Origin: an uncultured Candidatus Binatia bacterium
GTDB lineage: Bacteria; Desulfobacterota; Binatia; UBA9968; JAJDTQ01
Length of the DNA: 64,000 nt
Assembly: GCA_958295985.1 (NCBI GenBank)
Contig: OY282432.1
Location: forward strand, 3,992,517-4,056,516
Reading direction: 5' to 3'
The translations under genes were made by a program, and so were the position numbers. The notes under the pieces are model-generated. The model made no database searches and had not been told where the DNA came from. It was given only the letters and a program-made list of their open reading frames with translations. Of the stretch, positions 1-9,710 are shown piece by piece; the stretch's first letter is position 1; the number at the start of each line of letters is the position of its first letter.

Positions 1-324
1 CTCGCCGCTGAGCTCCGGTATCGGCACCCGGATCAACTTGCCGTCGTTGGCCGGCGTGAGGCCGAGGTCCGCCTTCAGGATGGACTTCTCTATGCCGGCG
101 ATGGCGTTCCGATCGTATGCCAGAATCGTCACCAGCCGGGGCTCGGGGACCGCGATGGTGGCGATCTGGTTCAACGGCGTCTGGGTGCCATAGTAGTCCA
201 CGGTGACGCCGTCGAAAAGCGCGGCCGAGGCCCGTCCGGTCCGCACGCGTGCCAGCTCCCGGCGCATGGCCGTCAAGGTTTTGTCCAACTCTTCCTGAAA
301 AGCGCTATAGAAGGCGTCGTCCAT
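1..324 (-). CDS. frr: Ribosome recycling factor, C-terminal end outside the window
   Basis: Partial gene: the N-terminal 108 codons are present and the rest lies before base 1. The product splits post-termination ribosomes together with EF-G. The translation begins MDDAFYSAFQEELDKTL and runs through RVRTGRASAALFDGV and the conserved YYGTQTPLNQIA segment, which is the hallmark of RRF domain I followed by domain II. The ATG at 322-324 is preceded by a GGTG purine stretch. It follows pyrH in the same direction, the usual rpsB-tsf-pyrH-frr order. A perfect palindrome sits in the pyrH-frr gap. Confidence 0.95.
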   Translation of the reverse strand, partial: MDDAFYSAFQEELDKTLTAMRRELARVRTGRASAALFDGVTVDYYGTQTPLNQIATIAVPEPRLVTILAYDRNAIAGIEKSILKADLGLTPANDGKLIRVPIPELSGE

Positions 325-370
325 CTCGCACCTGAATTCACCGAAACCACCCAAAACGTCAGCGTGGTAC

Positions 371-397
371 CACGGGCGGGTTTGAAACCCGCCCGTG
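371..397. repeat. Perfect GC-rich palindrome in the pyrH-frr gap
   Basis: Two 13-base arms (cacgggcgggttt and its complement) meet around a single G, giving a very stable hairpin in either strand. There is no T-run after it, so it is not a clear intrinsic terminator. A 20-base part (378-397) recurs with two mismatches at 48249-48268, so it looks like a dispersed REP-type element that could also tune pyrH/frr expression. Confidence 0.7.
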
Positions 398-402
398 CGA
401 TG

Positions 403-1134
403 TCACCGGTCGCCGATGCCTACGAGGGTCCCGATGGGCTGACCGTTCACCACCTTGCGAATGTTACCCCGTTCCATGACGTTGAAGACGACGATAGGGA
501 GTTTGTTGTCCATGCAAAGTGATATGGCGGTGGAGTCCATCACCTTGAGCTCCTTGCTCAGCACCTCCATATGGGTCAGCTCCCGGAAGAGCTTGGCCTC
601 GTGGTTCTTCAACGGGTCCGTGTCGTAGACACCCCGGACCTTGGTTGCCTTCAGGATGACCTCGGCGCCTACCTCCATGGCCCGGAGGCTCGCAGTGGTG
701 TCCGTGGTGAAATAGGGATTGCCGGTTCCGCCCGCGAAGATCACGACCCGACCCTTTTCCAGATGCCGAACGGCACGCCGCCGGATGTACAACTCGGCCA
801 CCTGACGCATCTCGATGGCCGACATCACCCGGGTGGACACGCCGATTTTTTCCAGCGCATCCTGAAGCGCGATGCTGTTGATGACCGTGGCCAGCATGCC
901 CATGTAGTCGGCGCTGGCGCGGTCGATACCGTGGTCACTGGCCTCGGCGCCGCGCAGGATGTTGCCGCCCCCGATGACCAGGGCAATCTCACAGCCGAGC
1001 TCGTGAACTTCCCGGATCTCTTCCACGAACCGCGCGACGGTGGCCGGATCGATCCCGTACTGGCGCTCCCCCGCGAGCACCTCTCCAGTGATTTTCAGAA
1101 TGACTCGCTTGTATCTCAGCTCCACGCCGGTCAT
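403..1134 (-). CDS. pyrH: UMP kinase
   Basis: Phosphorylates UMP to UDP in pyrimidine nucleotide synthesis; a hexameric amino-acid-kinase-fold enzyme. The 243-residue length is normal for bacterial PyrH. Visible signatures are [10 protein letters not shown] near the N-terminus (phosphate-binding Lys; most homologues read KLSGE), [37 protein letters not shown] and [13 protein letters not shown]. It lies 28 bases after tsf in the rpsB-tsf-pyrH-frr cluster and is presumably co-transcribed. The ATG at 1132-1134 has only a weak ribosome binding site; an in-frame GTG three codons on is possible but less likely. Confidence 0.97.
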   Translation of the reverse strand: MTGVELRYKRVILKITGEVLAGERQYGIDPATVARFVEEIREVHELGCEIALVIGGGNILRGAEASDHGIDRASADYMGMLATVINSIALQDALEKIGVSTRVMSAIEMRQVAELYIRRRAVRHLEKGRVVIFAGGTGNPYFTTDTTASLRAMEVGAEVILKATKVRGVYDTDPLKNHEAKLFRELTHMEVLSKELKVMDSTAISLCMDNKLPIVVFNVMERGNIRKVVNGQPIGTLVGIGDR

Positions 1135-1162
1135 TCGGTGGGACCCTGGTTTGCTGGCGACG

Positions 1163-1768
1163 CTACTCCTTCATCCCCTCGCCTACGGAATAGCGTACGA
1201 AACGCCTGACCCGGATGTTCTCGCCCAGACGGGCGATAGCGTCCTGTATCAGGTCCTTGACCCGGCGGGCCGGCTCCTTGATGTAGGCCTGCTCCATGAG
1301 ACAGGCTTCCTCGTAGAAACGCTCCATCTTGCCGTCGACGATCTTCGCCAGCACGGCCTCGGGCTTGTTCAACTCCTCCGCCTGTTGTCGATAGATCGCT
1401 TTCTCCCGCTCCAGTTCCTCGTCGCCGACCTCCTCGCGCCGGACATAGCGCGGGCTGGCTGCGGCGATCTGCATGGAAAGGTCCTTGAGCAAGGCCTGGA
1501 ATTCTTCGGTGCGGGCCACGAAGTCGGTCTCGCAATTCACTTCCAGGAGCACCCCGATCTTGTTGCCGCCGTGGATGTAGGCGCCGACCAGCCCCTCGCT
1601 CGCCTCACGGCCGGACTTGCGTGCGGCAAGCGCCAACCCCTTCGCTCTCAGGTGGTCCACGGACTTCTCGAAGTCGCCCTCGCACTCCACCAGGGCCTTC
1701 TTGCAATCCATGAACCCCGCGCCCGTTTTGTCCCGTAGTTGTTTGACTAGACTCGCATCGATGGCCAT
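1163..1768 (-). CDS. tsf: Elongation factor Ts (short form)
   Basis: Guanine nucleotide exchange factor for EF-Tu. The 201-residue protein has the N-terminal UBA-like segment ([20 protein letters not shown], residues 5-24) that binds EF-Tu, and the [10 protein letters not shown] motif whose Asp-Phe inserts into the EF-Tu nucleotide pocket. It is the short type, with one core subdomain reduced, as in Thermus and several deep lineages, rather than the roughly 280-residue E. coli type. It begins 6 bases after the rpsB stop, so the two are co-transcribed. Confidence 0.96.
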   Translation of the reverse strand: MAIDASLVKQLRDKTGAGFMDCKKALVECEGDFEKSVDHLRAKGLALAARKSGREASEGLVGAYIHGGNKIGVLLEVNCETDFVARTEEFQALLKDLSMQIAAASPRYVRREEVGDEELEREKAIYRQQAEELNKPEAVLAKIVDGKMERFYEEACLMEQAYIKEPARRVKDLIQDAIARLGENIRVRRFVRYSVGEGMKE

Positions 1769-1774
1769 GCTGCG

Positions 1775-2755
1775 TCAGCTCCCCGCCACGGTCGGCGCAC
1801 CCGTGGACGTCCCTGTCTCGGGTTTTTCCTGAACGGGGTCCGCCGCTTCCGCTCCCGGCGCCGCCGGCGTTGTTGTTTGCGGCGCTCCCGCTGCCGGCGC
1901 CGCTGCCGTTTCCGGCGTCGTTACCGCCTCCGCTGCCACCGGCTCCTCCCCGGTCGGCTCCCCTTCCGCCGCGGCCTCTGCCTTTGCCGCAGCCTCGGCT
2001 TTTGCCGCAGCCTCTGCCTTCGCAGCGGCCTCTGCCTTCGCCGCTTCCAGGTCCGTCCTCGCCTGGTCGCAGAGGGCCTTGCCTTCATTGACGGCCTCGG
2101 CCATGAGGCTGCAGAAGAGCCGGATGGCGCGAATCGCATCGTCATTGCCGGGGATCTTGTAGTCCACCAGATCCGGGTCACAGTCGCTGTCGATGATCGC
2201 GATCACCTTGATGCCAAGCTTGCGAGCCTCGCGCACGGCGATGGCTTCCTGTCCGGGATCGATGATGAAAACCGCGTCCGGCAGCTTCTTGATGTCCTTG
2301 ATTCCCCCGAGGGCGCGCTCCAGTTTGGCCCGCTCGCGGCTGTGCGAAAGCATCTCCTTCTTGGTCAGCGCCTCGACGATCTTGGGGTCGTTGGCCATTT
2401 CCTCAAGCTTCTTGAGGCGTTCGATGCTCTGACGGACGGTCTGGAAGTTGGTCAGCGTGCCGCCCAGCCAACGGTGATGAACATAGGACATGCCGCAGCG
2501 TTCCGCCTCTTCGCGAACCGAGTCCTGCGCCTGTTTCTTGGTCCCGACGAACAGGACGTGGCCCCCGGCCACGATCAGGTCCCGAACCTGGGCACAGACG
2601 TCCTTGACCATCCGTACCGTCTGCTGGAGGTCGATGATATGAATCCCGTTCCGCGCCCCGAAGATGTAAGGCTTCATCTTGGGATTCCAGCGACTGGTCT
2701 GGTGCCCGAAGTGGACCCCGGCTTCCAGAAGCTGCTTCATGGATATGTCCGTCAT
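1775..2755 (-). CDS. rpsB: Ribosomal protein S2 with long Ala/Lys/Glu-rich tail
   Basis: 30S subunit protein S2. The core (residues 1 to about 235) has the family motifs [49 protein letters not shown] and [14 protein letters not shown]. Residues from about 235 to 326 form an extension made of AAAKAE repeats (several copies in tandem) followed by a Pro/Thr/Ala/Glu tail. Most S2 proteins stop near residue 240-260. The tail is low-complexity, probably helical then disordered, and its role is unknown. First gene of the rpsB-tsf-pyrH-frr cluster; the promoter should lie in 2756-2931. Confidence 0.97.
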   Translation of the reverse strand: MTDISMKQLLEAGVHFGHQTSRWNPKMKPYIFGARNGIHIIDLQQTVRMVKDVCAQVRDLIVAGGHVLFVGTKKQAQDSVREEAERCGMSYVHHRWLGGTLTNFQTVRQSIERLKKLEEMANDPKIVEALTKKEMLSHSRERAKLERALGGIKDIKKLPDAVFIIDPGQEAIAVREARKLGIKVIAIIDSDCDPDLVDYKIPGNDDAIRAIRLFCSLMAEAVNEGKALCDQARTDLEAAKAEAAAKAEAAAKAEAAAKAEAAAEGEPTGEEPVAAEAVTTPETAAAPAAGAPQTTTPAAPGAEAADPVQEKPETGTSTGAPTVAGS

Positions 2756-2908
2756 AACGCCAGAACCTCGAATTCTACGTAGCTCAACATCTGTTCTCCT
2801 GCCGCAAACCTGTGGGATGAACTGCCGACCCTAATCTGCTGCGCGCTGCCGGGTCTGGAAGAAAGCAACGATGGCTATTAGCAAAATTGGCACCACCACG
2901 CAAGAGAA

Positions 2909-2926
2909 TTCCCGAGGGGCCGGGAA
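2909..2926 (-). terminator. Possible rho gene terminator hairpin
   Basis: Just past the rho stop codon, TTCCCG and CGGGAA pair around a 6-base loop. Read on the minus strand it is followed only by a short mixed AATTCTCTT stretch, so termination would be weak. The rest of the 2756-2931 gap should hold the rpsB promoter and leader; I see no consensus hexamer pair there. Confidence 0.35.
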
Positions 2927-2931
2927 CCCGG

Positions 2932-4293
2932 TCAAGCGTTCATGGCTTCGAGGAATTCCTTGTTGCTCTTGGTGCCGTGGAGCTTGTCGAGAAGGAACTC
3001 CATGGCCTCGACCACGCTGAGTTGCGACAACACCTTGCGGAGGATCCAGATGCGGTTGAGGTCCTCCTTGGGGATCAGGAGCTCTTCCTTGCGGGTGCCG
3101 GACTTGTTGATGTCCACGGCCGGGAACACGCGCTTGTCCATCAGCCTGCGGTCCAGGTTGATCTCCATGTTGCCGGTCCCCTTGAACTCCTCGAAGATCA
3201 CCTCGTCCATGCGGCTCCCGGTGTCGATCAAGGCGGTTGCGATGATCGTGAGGCTGCCGCCGTCCTCGATGTTCCGCGCGGCGCCGAAGAACTTCTTCGG
3301 CTTGTGCAGCGCGTTGGAATCGACGCCGCCGGAGAGGATCTTGCCGCTCGGCGGAACCACGGTGTTGTAGGCCCGGGCCAGGCGGGTGATGCTGTCGAGC
3401 AGGATGATGACGTCCTTGCCGTGCTCCACCAGCCGTTTGGCCTTCTCGATGACCATCTCGGCCACCTGTACGTGGCGCGTGGCGGGCTCGTCGAAGGTGG
3501 AGCTGACCACTTCCCCGATCACCGACCGCTGCATGTCGGTGACCTCTTCCGGACGCTCGTCGATGAGCAGGACGATGAGGACGGCATCCTCGTGATTGTG
3601 GGCAATGGCCTTGGCGATGTTCTGCAACATCATGGTCTTGCCCGTCCGCGGCGCCGCCACCACCAACCCACGCTGGCCCATGCCGATGGGCGTCAGCAAA
3701 TCGATGAACCGCGTGGTGTATTCGTCCGGCTGGTGCTCCAGGGTAATGCGCTTGTTGGGATAGAGCGGCGTGAGGTTGTCGAAGAGAATCTTGTCCCGCA
3801 CCTTGTCAGGTTCGCCGTTGTTGATGGTCTCGACCTTGAGGAGCGCGAAGTACCGCTCACCATCCTTGGGAGGCCGGATCTGGCCGGAAATGATGTCTCC
3901 GGTGCGCAAGCCGAATCGCCGGATCTGGCTGGGCGAGACGTAGATATCATCCGGGCCGGGCAGGTAGTTGTAATCCGGCGCCCTCAGAAAACCGAACCCG
4001 TCTTGCAGGGTTTCCAGGACCCCCTCTCCGTACACGTACCCGTTCTTCTCGGTTTGCGCCTGCAGGATGGCGAATATCAGGTCCTGCCGCCGCATATTCG
4101 CCGCGCTCTCGATGCTGAAACCCTTGCCGATGTTGGCCAGCTCGGCGATCTTCTTGGCCTTGAGCGAGCTCAGGTTCAAGCCGTTCTGGTGCACCGGCTC
4201 CGCTGCCGAAGCCGCCCGGCTCCTGCGATGATTCGGAGCCGTCTCGCCCTTGGTCTCACCTTCTCCCACGGAGCGCGTTCGTACATTAGCCAT
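2932..4293 (-). CDS. rho: Transcription termination factor Rho
   Basis: Hexameric RNA-dependent ATPase and helicase that ends transcription. The 453-residue product has a basic, disordered N-terminus (1-35), a Rho_N helical domain (about 40-80), the cold-shock RNA-binding domain with DGFGFLR (98-104), Walker A AAPRTGKT (213-220) and Walker B VIILLD ending at Asp300, plus the Q/R-loop region after it ([10 protein letters not shown]). The ATG at 4291-4293 is chosen because AGGAAG lies just upstream; an in-frame TTG five codons earlier would swallow that site. Stands alone between rpsB and ribF. Confidence 0.97.
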   Translation of the reverse strand: MANVRTRSVGEGETKGETAPNHRRSRAASAAEPVHQNGLNLSSLKAKKIAELANIGKGFSIESAANMRRQDLIFAILQAQTEKNGYVYGEGVLETLQDGFGFLRAPDYNYLPGPDDIYVSPSQIRRFGLRTGDIISGQIRPPKDGERYFALLKVETINNGEPDKVRDKILFDNLTPLYPNKRITLEHQPDEYTTRFIDLLTPIGMGQRGLVVAAPRTGKTMMLQNIAKAIAHNHEDAVLIVLLIDERPEEVTDMQRSVIGEVVSSTFDEPATRHVQVAEMVIEKAKRLVEHGKDVIILLDSITRLARAYNTVVPPSGKILSGGVDSNALHKPKKFFGAARNIEDGGSLTIIATALIDTGSRMDEVIFEEFKGTGNMEINLDRRLMDKRVFPAVDINKSGTRKEELLIPKEDLNRIWILRKVLSQLSVVEAMEFLLDKLHGTKSNKEFLEAMNA

Positions 4294-4351
4294 GAAACTT
4301 CCTTTCAATCACGCGGTCGTTGGCCTGTCGCGCTGGACAAGGAGCGACTGC

Positions 4352-4389
4352 GAAGCAGGAAACCGGATCAGAAGCAGGAAACCGGATCA
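4352..4389. repeat. Two tandem 19-bp copies in the rho leader
   Basis: The 19-mer gaagcaggaaaccggatca occurs twice head to tail (4352-4370 and 4371-4389) with no mismatch, in the 177-base gap between ribF and rho. It lies in the presumed promoter/leader region of rho. Perfect identity points to a recent slippage or unequal-exchange duplication. Confidence 0.9.
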
Positions 4390-4470
4390 ATTTGTAGCAA
4401 TGATCGATAAAACGGATTGGGTTGGAAACGGATCGGGAACGATCGGGTTACGGCGTCGCAAGACGCAAGC

Positions 4471-5442
4471 CTAGATACTAGGTGAAACAGGGGACTTTGT
4501 CAAGCATGACGCGACCGGGCTCTCGGGACCGTTGCGGCTCAGCACCCGGCGGGCGAGGACGATATCCTCCTCGATCCGGCGAACCAGCCCTTCGACCGAC
4601 GGGAAATTCCGTTCCTCCCGAAGCCTCTCCACAAAGAATACCTGCAAACGGCGACCGTAAAGATCTTCCTCGAAATCCAGTATGTGGGTCTCGATGGTCC
4701 GGGGTCCCGACCCGAAGGTCGGGTTCACTCCGATGCTGGTAACGCTGTGCATCTGCCGTCCACCCACCTGAACCAGCGTCGCGTAGATCCCGTTGGCCGG
4801 CACGACCTCCGTCCTGCTGCGCACGTTAGCGGTGGGAAAACCAAGCTCCCGGCCCCGTTGATGACCTTTGACAACCAACCCTTCGATGAAATGGCAACGA
4901 CCCAACTGCCGGCGCGCGGTATCGACCCGGCCTTCTTCCAGCAATGCGCGGATTCGACTGCTGCTGATGGCGTGGTCCGAGTCCGCCACCGCCGGAATGA
5001 CCTCGATCTCCATTCCGGCTGCGGGACCCCACGTCATGAGTTCCCTGACCGTCCCGGCTCTGTCCTTGCCGAAACGGAAATCGTCTCCAACCCACAGCCT
5101 CTCCACGCCGAGCCGGACCAGATACCGACTTACGAAGTCGTGCGGCGACAACGCGCAAAAGCTCGAGGTGAAGCGCTGGACCACCACGAAGTCGATGCCG
5201 GCACGCCGCAAGAGCGCCAGCTTGTCCTTGCGGGCCAGGATCAACCGCGGCGCGAAACTTGGGGCAAGAATCTTCAGCGGATGGGGTTCGAACGTCAGGA
5301 CCACGGCGGATCCCCCGCGTGATCGCGCATCTTCCGTCACACGGCGCAACAGGTCCTGGTGCCCCAGATGCACCCCGTCGAAGTTTCCGATGGTCATGAC
5401 GGGACGGACGAGGGGATGGGTGACGTGCCGCAGAATCTGCAT
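4471..5442 (-). CDS. ribF: Bifunctional riboflavin kinase / FAD synthetase
   Basis: Makes FMN then FAD from riboflavin. The N-terminal FMN adenylyltransferase half shows TIGNFDGVHLGHQDLL (about residues 16-31) and WVGDDFRFGKDRAGT; the C-terminal riboflavin kinase half shows GRELGFPTANV and the GVNPTFG motif. The 323-residue length is typical. The open frame continues 68 codons upstream, but those residues are not RibF-like, so the ATG at 5440-5442 is chosen. It lies between rho and the Tol-Pal cluster on the same strand. Confidence 0.96.
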   Translation of the reverse strand: MQILRHVTHPLVRPVMTIGNFDGVHLGHQDLLRRVTEDARSRGGSAVVLTFEPHPLKILAPSFAPRLILARKDKLALLRRAGIDFVVVQRFTSSFCALSPHDFVSRYLVRLGVERLWVGDDFRFGKDRAGTVRELMTWGPAAGMEIEVIPAVADSDHAISSSRIRALLEEGRVDTARRQLGRCHFIEGLVVKGHQRGRELGFPTANVRSRTEVVPANGIYATLVQVGGRQMHSVTSIGVNPTFGSGPRTIETHILDFEEDLYGRRLQVFFVERLREERNFPSVEGLVRRIEEDIVLARRVLSRNGPESPVASCLTKSPVSPSI

Positions 5443-5527
5443 GGTGTTCCCGGAAGGCTGCCCGTGCGAGCTTGATCGGGCCCAGGTCCCGTGGTTCGCC
5501 CTCGCGAAAGATCCAGGCGACCGAGGG

Positions 5528-6418
5528 TCAGGTGTCCAGCGCTCGAATCTTCTCTTGCGCCTTTTCGGCTTCCCTGGATCGTGGATACCGATTGATGACT
5601 TCCTGGAGAATGAGCCTTGCGTCGGTCCTGTTCCCCAGTTCGGCAAAAGCGTAGCCTATCTTGAGCCAGGCCGCGGGGACCTTGTCGCCGTCCGGATACT
5701 TCTTGCGGACCAGGTCGAATTCCAGGATGGCTTCGTCGAAGTCCTGGAGCGCATAATAACTCTCACCGATCCAGTACTGTGCGTTGTCCGCCAGATTGCT
5801 GTCCGCATGCTGTTGGACGAATTTCTTGAACTGTTCGATGGCGCCGCGATAGTCCCTTTCGCGGAGACGCTTCCACGCATCTTCATAGTCCCGTTGGGCT
5901 TCGCCCCGGGGTTCGGCCGGTTTGGAAACCGCGGTTGCGAGAGCAGCAGTCCCCGGTTTTGCGGGAGCAGCAGTCTCCGGTTCCCGTACCGGGGTATTCG
6001 CGGGTGTCTTGCCGGTCTGCAGGACCGCGTCGCGCAGCAGGCGAAGCTCTTCCTCACGCACCTTCAACAGCTCTCGCTGGGTCCTGACCTCCGCTTCGAG
6101 CGTCGCCAACCGAAGATCGAGGTCCTGGACGTTTCCGGGACCGGCTCCCTGCCCCACTCTGCTTCGTATCTCCTGGACGGCTCCGTCCACGGTGTTCAAA
6201 CGACCCCGCATGGCGGCAACCTCCGCGCGGGTATCGGCCAATTGCTTCCGGGTCTGGTCGAGTTGCGCCCTCAACTCGTTCACCACCGCCCACTCACGCT
6301 CCGTCAACCGGGCACGGTCCTGAGGCGGGGGCGCCGCATGATAGTCCACGGTACAGCCCCATACCGGGAACAACAAGGTGAGGGTTAACGTTATCCGGGC
6401 GACGATTCGCATCGACAT
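5528..6418 (-). CDS. cpoB: Cell division coordinator CpoB / YbgF lipoprotein
   Basis: Periplasmic partner of TolA that couples outer-membrane constriction to peptidoglycan synthesis. The 296-residue product has a short signal ending in PVWGC (Cys at residue 22), a plausible though non-ideal lipobox, an N-terminal coiled coil (about 40-130, heptad-like LRAQLDQTRKQLADTRAEV) and a C-terminal TPR block (DYEDAWKRLRERDYRGAIE, then AQYWIGESYYALQDFDEAI). In many bacteria YbgF is soluble; a lipid anchor here is inferred from the lipobox. Last gene of the tolQRAB-pal cluster. AGAAGG precedes the chosen ATG. Confidence 0.92.
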   Translation of the reverse strand: MSMRIVARITLTLTLLFPVWGCTVDYHAAPPPQDRARLTEREWAVVNELRAQLDQTRKQLADTRAEVAAMRGRLNTVDGAVQEIRSRVGQGAGPGNVQDLDLRLATLEAEVRTQRELLKVREEELRLLRDAVLQTGKTPANTPVREPETAAPAKPGTAALATAVSKPAEPRGEAQRDYEDAWKRLRERDYRGAIEQFKKFVQQHADSNLADNAQYWIGESYYALQDFDEAILEFDLVRKKYPDGDKVPAAWLKIGYAFAELGNRTDARLILQEVINRYPRSREAEKAQEKIRALDT

Positions 6419-6488
6419 GCAGCCTTCTCGCGAATGGAGAAGCGGCGAGCGGCGATTACCAGGAACGGGTCCGAGCAAGCAAAACTCT

Positions 6489-7073
6489 CTATGAGGCCGG
6501 CTTTTGAGCCCGGACGACGAAATGCGCACGCCGGTTCTTGCGCCAACACTCCTCCGAGTTCACCCCGCAGACCGGGAGTTCCTCACCGTAACTGATGGTA
6601 GAAAGACGGCCCGGAGCGTTTCCCAACGTAGTGAGATAGTCCTTGACCGCCTGCGCCCTACGGGCGCTCAAGGCGAGGTTGTATTCGTTGGTACCCCGAT
6701 TGTCCGCATGACCCTCGATCTCGATCGAGACACCGGGGTTCTGCTTGATCCAGTCCGAGTTACGCTGGAGAAGCTCACGAGCCTCGGGCTCCAGCTCGGA
6801 GCGGTCATACGCGAAATAGACATCCGCCAGCACACCCTCGTCCGGAGGTGTGCCCTGCTGATGGGCGTCCAGACTCCCTTGACCCAGCCCCGCTTGCGAT
6901 AGATTGCCCTCGGCAATGGCGCTCGGATCGTTTCGACCCGCGGTATCCGTTCCGGCCGACGCGGCCGACGAATCCGCAGCCTGCTCATCCGGCTCTACCG
7001 GTGGCGGCACACAGGAGGCCAGCAGCAGCGAAGACAGAAAACAGAACAGCAAGACAAGCGCTTTTCTCATCAT
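6489..7073 (-). CDS. pal: Peptidoglycan-associated lipoprotein Pal
   Basis: Outer-membrane lipoprotein that binds diaminopimelate in peptidoglycan and docks TolB/TolA. A signal peptide ends in LLLASC (lipid Cys at residue 21). After a disordered linker the OmpA-like domain begins at VYFAYDRSELEPEA and carries the binding signature IEGHADNRGTNEYNLALS, followed by RRAQAVKDYL. Two Cys near the C-terminus (VCGVNSEECWRKNRR) are typical of delta-type Pal proteins. The ATG at 7071-7073 is preceded by GGAG. Lies 80 bases after tolB. Confidence 0.96.
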   Translation of the reverse strand: MMRKALVLLFCFLSSLLLASCVPPPVEPDEQAADSSAASAGTDTAGRNDPSAIAEGNLSQAGLGQGSLDAHQQGTPPDEGVLADVYFAYDRSELEPEARELLQRNSDWIKQNPGVSIEIEGHADNRGTNEYNLALSARRAQAVKDYLTTLGNAPGRLSTISYGEELPVCGVNSEECWRKNRRAHFVVRAQKPAS

Positions 7074-7153
7074 CCGTTTACTCTCCTGCCTTCCCGAGGC
7101 CGGATTGGAACGACCCAAAGACATGATAGAAAGACGTGACAGCATAGGGGCCT

Positions 7154-8542
7154 TTAAGGCACCCGAGGGGACCACGACGGGTTTGTATCATCTGCCGTGG
7201 ACCCTGTCAATCTGCGCTGGCTCTTACCGTCCAGGCGCATGGTATAGATCAGGCGGCCACCGGTCCGGTCGGAGGTAAACGCTATGAATCGCCCGTCCGG
7301 GGCCCACGACGGGTCTTCGTCATTGTGACGGTTGGACGTGATCATCCGCTGCTCGCTGCCGTCCGGTCGTATGGTAAAGATATTCATCACACCGTTCGAC
7401 CTTCCCGCGAAGGCGATCCGCTCGCCCGTGGGCGACCAGTCCGGCGACTGATTGTAGGAACCCTTGAACGTCAGCCTCCGGATCTCGCCCGTGGCGACGG
7501 TCAGGATGTAGAGCTGCGGGGAGCCGTGCCGGTCGGACACGAATGCGATTCGGTCCCCCGAGGGCGACCAGGCGGGCGAGATGTCGATGCTCCGATCCCG
7601 GGTGAGCCGCTCCACGATATGCCCCCCCGGGTTCAGCAGGTACAAATCCAGATTTCGCCCCAACTCCAACGGGATGGCGAGTTGCTTTCCGTCCGGCGAC
7701 CACCGGCCGCGCAGGTTCAACCCATCCCGAATCGAGATCGGCGTCTCACGGTTGGTAAGGAGATCGAATCCGAGAACCTGCGGCTTGCCCTTCTTGTACG
7801 ATATGTAGACGAGCCTTTTGCCGTCGGGCGCCCACGAAGGGAACAGATTGATGGTCCGGTTGTCGGTGACCTTCTTCTTTTCGGTGCCGTCGAGGTGCGA
7901 GACGTAGATCTCCTTGAACCGCTCCCCCCCGGTGGACACGTAGGCGATCCGGGTATCGAAAACGCCACGGGTTCCGGTCAGCTTGAGGATGATCTCGTCC
8001 ACGAACTTGTGCGCCATGCGCCGCGCGTCCCGGATTTCGCCCGAATACGCCTTGCCGAGGACCACGGAACGCCGGAATATATCGTACAGCCAGAACTCGA
8101 ACCTGATCCGCTTGTTCGGAAGAATCCGAAAGCCACCCTTGATGAGCCCTTCGGCGCCGATGGTGGCCCAGTCACGGAAGTCGAAGCCGCGCAGGCGGAT
8201 CCCGGTCTTCTGGGGATCTTCGATGTATGCGGATCGGTCGATGATCCTGAACCAGCCCGACCGATCGAGATCGTCCGCGATGATGTCGGCGGTCTTTTCC
8301 GAAAACCGCTCGACGTCAGGTCCGGTACCGAGGTTCTTGAGCGGGGAAACCGCCAACCGGTAACGCTCGGCCCCCGGGCCCAGTATCAGACCCTTGACCT
8401 GCGCCTGTCCCTCTCCCCCAAAGAGCGAGCAAAGCACCAGGCCGGTGACGATCCACCCGGACACCCGTCGTAGCCCGTCTACGAAACCGCCTACCCGCCT
8501 GCCGCCTCCATGGGCTGCCGGCAGTATGTTTCTTCCTCCCAT
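7154..8542 (-). CDS. tolB: Tol-Pal system beta-propeller protein TolB
   Basis: Periplasmic protein that shuttles between Pal and TolA. After a long N-terminal segment with one hydrophobic helix (about residues 30-48, signal-like) comes the TolB N-terminal domain (PLKNLG...ADIIADDLDRSGWFRIID) and a six-bladed propeller of WD40-like PD40 repeats, each with a W(A/S)PDG/SPDG core (FPSWAPDGKRLVYIS, GRWSPDGKQLAIP, PAWSPSGDRIAFVS, PDWSPTGERIAFAG, PSWAPDGRFIAFTS). The ATG at 8540-8542 is chosen because upstream residues are Arg-rich and not signal-like. Confidence 0.96.
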   Translation of the reverse strand: MGGRNILPAAHGGGRRVGGFVDGLRRVSGWIVTGLVLCSLFGGEGQAQVKGLILGPGAERYRLAVSPLKNLGTGPDVERFSEKTADIIADDLDRSGWFRIIDRSAYIEDPQKTGIRLRGFDFRDWATIGAEGLIKGGFRILPNKRIRFEFWLYDIFRRSVVLGKAYSGEIRDARRMAHKFVDEIILKLTGTRGVFDTRIAYVSTGGERFKEIYVSHLDGTEKKKVTDNRTINLFPSWAPDGKRLVYISYKKGKPQVLGFDLLTNRETPISIRDGLNLRGRWSPDGKQLAIPLELGRNLDLYLLNPGGHIVERLTRDRSIDISPAWSPSGDRIAFVSDRHGSPQLYILTVATGEIRRLTFKGSYNQSPDWSPTGERIAFAGRSNGVMNIFTIRPDGSEQRMITSNRHNDEDPSWAPDGRFIAFTSDRTGGRLIYTMRLDGKSQRRLTGSTADDTNPSWSPRVP

Positions 8543-8591
8543 GATCCAGGGGTCCCTTTCGCACTCGTTTCGCAAACGTCGAGTACGCCGT

Positions 8592-9710
8592 CTAGCCATC
8601 CAGGTCATGCGGCCGGAAAGTGACCTCGACCTCGGCGAAATCGCGCGCATGATTCGCCGGCGGCGGCGGCAACGGACTCGTCCGCCGCACCGCCCGCACC
8701 ACCGACTCGTCGTAGGACGCATCGCCCGAGACCTTCAGCAGCTTGAGCCCGAAGATCTCCCCATCGGCCCCTACCCCGAAACCCACGGTTACCTCGAGGT
8801 CCTTGCGTTTGCCCAACCAGGTCCAACGATCCTTTATCCGGCTGAGCAACTCGTTACGGTAGGCCAGGAATTCCATTCCTCTCACCACGCCACCACCGCT
8901 ACCGTTGCCACCGCCGGCCGTGCCCATCCCGGCGCCCCCCTGCCTTGTGCCGAGGGACTTGCGGCGCAACCGGGCCCGCTCCCTGGCCGTGGCCACCGCG
9001 GCGTCGATACGCCTCTGCCTCAGCCTCTTGACGAGCTGTGGGTCCTTGCCGGCGCTACGCTTCGGTTTCGCTGCCTTGGGCTGTTTCCCGGCGAGTTTCA
9101 CGGGACTCTTCCGAGCGTGTTTCCTGGGCGGCTTCTTCTTGGCAGCCACCTTGGGCGCCGCGGGCTTCTTTTGTTTGGCGACCTTCTTCTGCTTCGCCTT
9201 CTTCTTCCTGACGACCTTTTTCGGCTTGGCAGCCTTCTTCGGTTTGGCGACCTTCTTTTTCGGCTTTTCGGGCGGCGCCTTCTTTACCTTCAACTCCGGC
9301 TTCTTCGCCTGCTTCTTTTCCTTCGGCGGAGGTGGGAGCTTCTCGGCAACCTCGGGCGGCTTCGGAACCACCGGGTCGAGAAATGCCTCATCCAGCGCTT
9401 CCTCCTCCGGCAAGGGAGGGACCTCGACCTGCGCCGGTTTCATCTCCGGCAGCGCGGGTTTTCGGGAGTCGGGCTTTGGCGCCGGGCTGACGCCCGCCAC
9501 GAGATCCACCGTGTATACGGGTAGAGGGAGATCGCGGCGCGCCGTGCTCGCCGGCGCCACCAGCAGAGTCAGGATCAGCGCCAGATGGAGAGCACCCGAG
9601 AAACAGATCCACCACCTCAGGCGACCGGCGCCCGATCCGACCAGCCTCCGCAGGAGGTCACCCGTTCCGGAAAGGAGGTCTCGCAACATCGCCGGCCTGG
9701 ATCCCCTCAC
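8592..9710 (-). CDS. tolA: TolA, inner-membrane to Pal bridging protein
   Basis: Spans the periplasm from TolQR to TolB/Pal. One transmembrane helix near the N-terminus (WWICFSGALHLALILTLLVA, about residues 33-52), then a long Lys/Pro/Ala-rich segment (about 90-230; runs such as KKAKQKKVAKQKKP), then a TonB/TolA-type C-terminal domain (LLSRIKDRWTWLGKRKDLEV, and SPLPPPPANHARDFAEVEVTF). The GTG start overlaps the tolR stop as GTGA, implying translational coupling; an ATG seven codons in (9687-9689), preceded by a purine-rich stretch, is the alternative. The 372-residue length is typical. Confidence 0.93.
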   Translation of the reverse strand: MRGSRPAMLRDLLSGTGDLLRRLVGSGAGRLRWWICFSGALHLALILTLLVAPASTARRDLPLPVYTVDLVAGVSPAPKPDSRKPALPEMKPAQVEVPPLPEEEALDEAFLDPVVPKPPEVAEKLPPPPKEKKQAKKPELKVKKAPPEKPKKKVAKPKKAAKPKKVVRKKKAKQKKVAKQKKPAAPKVAAKKKPPRKHARKSPVKLAGKQPKAAKPKRSAGKDPQLVKRLRQRRIDAAVATARERARLRRKSLGTRQGGAGMGTAGGGNGSGGGVVRGMEFLAYRNELLSRIKDRWTWLGKRKDLEVTVGFGVGADGEIFGLKLLKVSGDASYDESVVRAVRRTSPLPPPPANHARDFAEVEVTFRPHDLDG

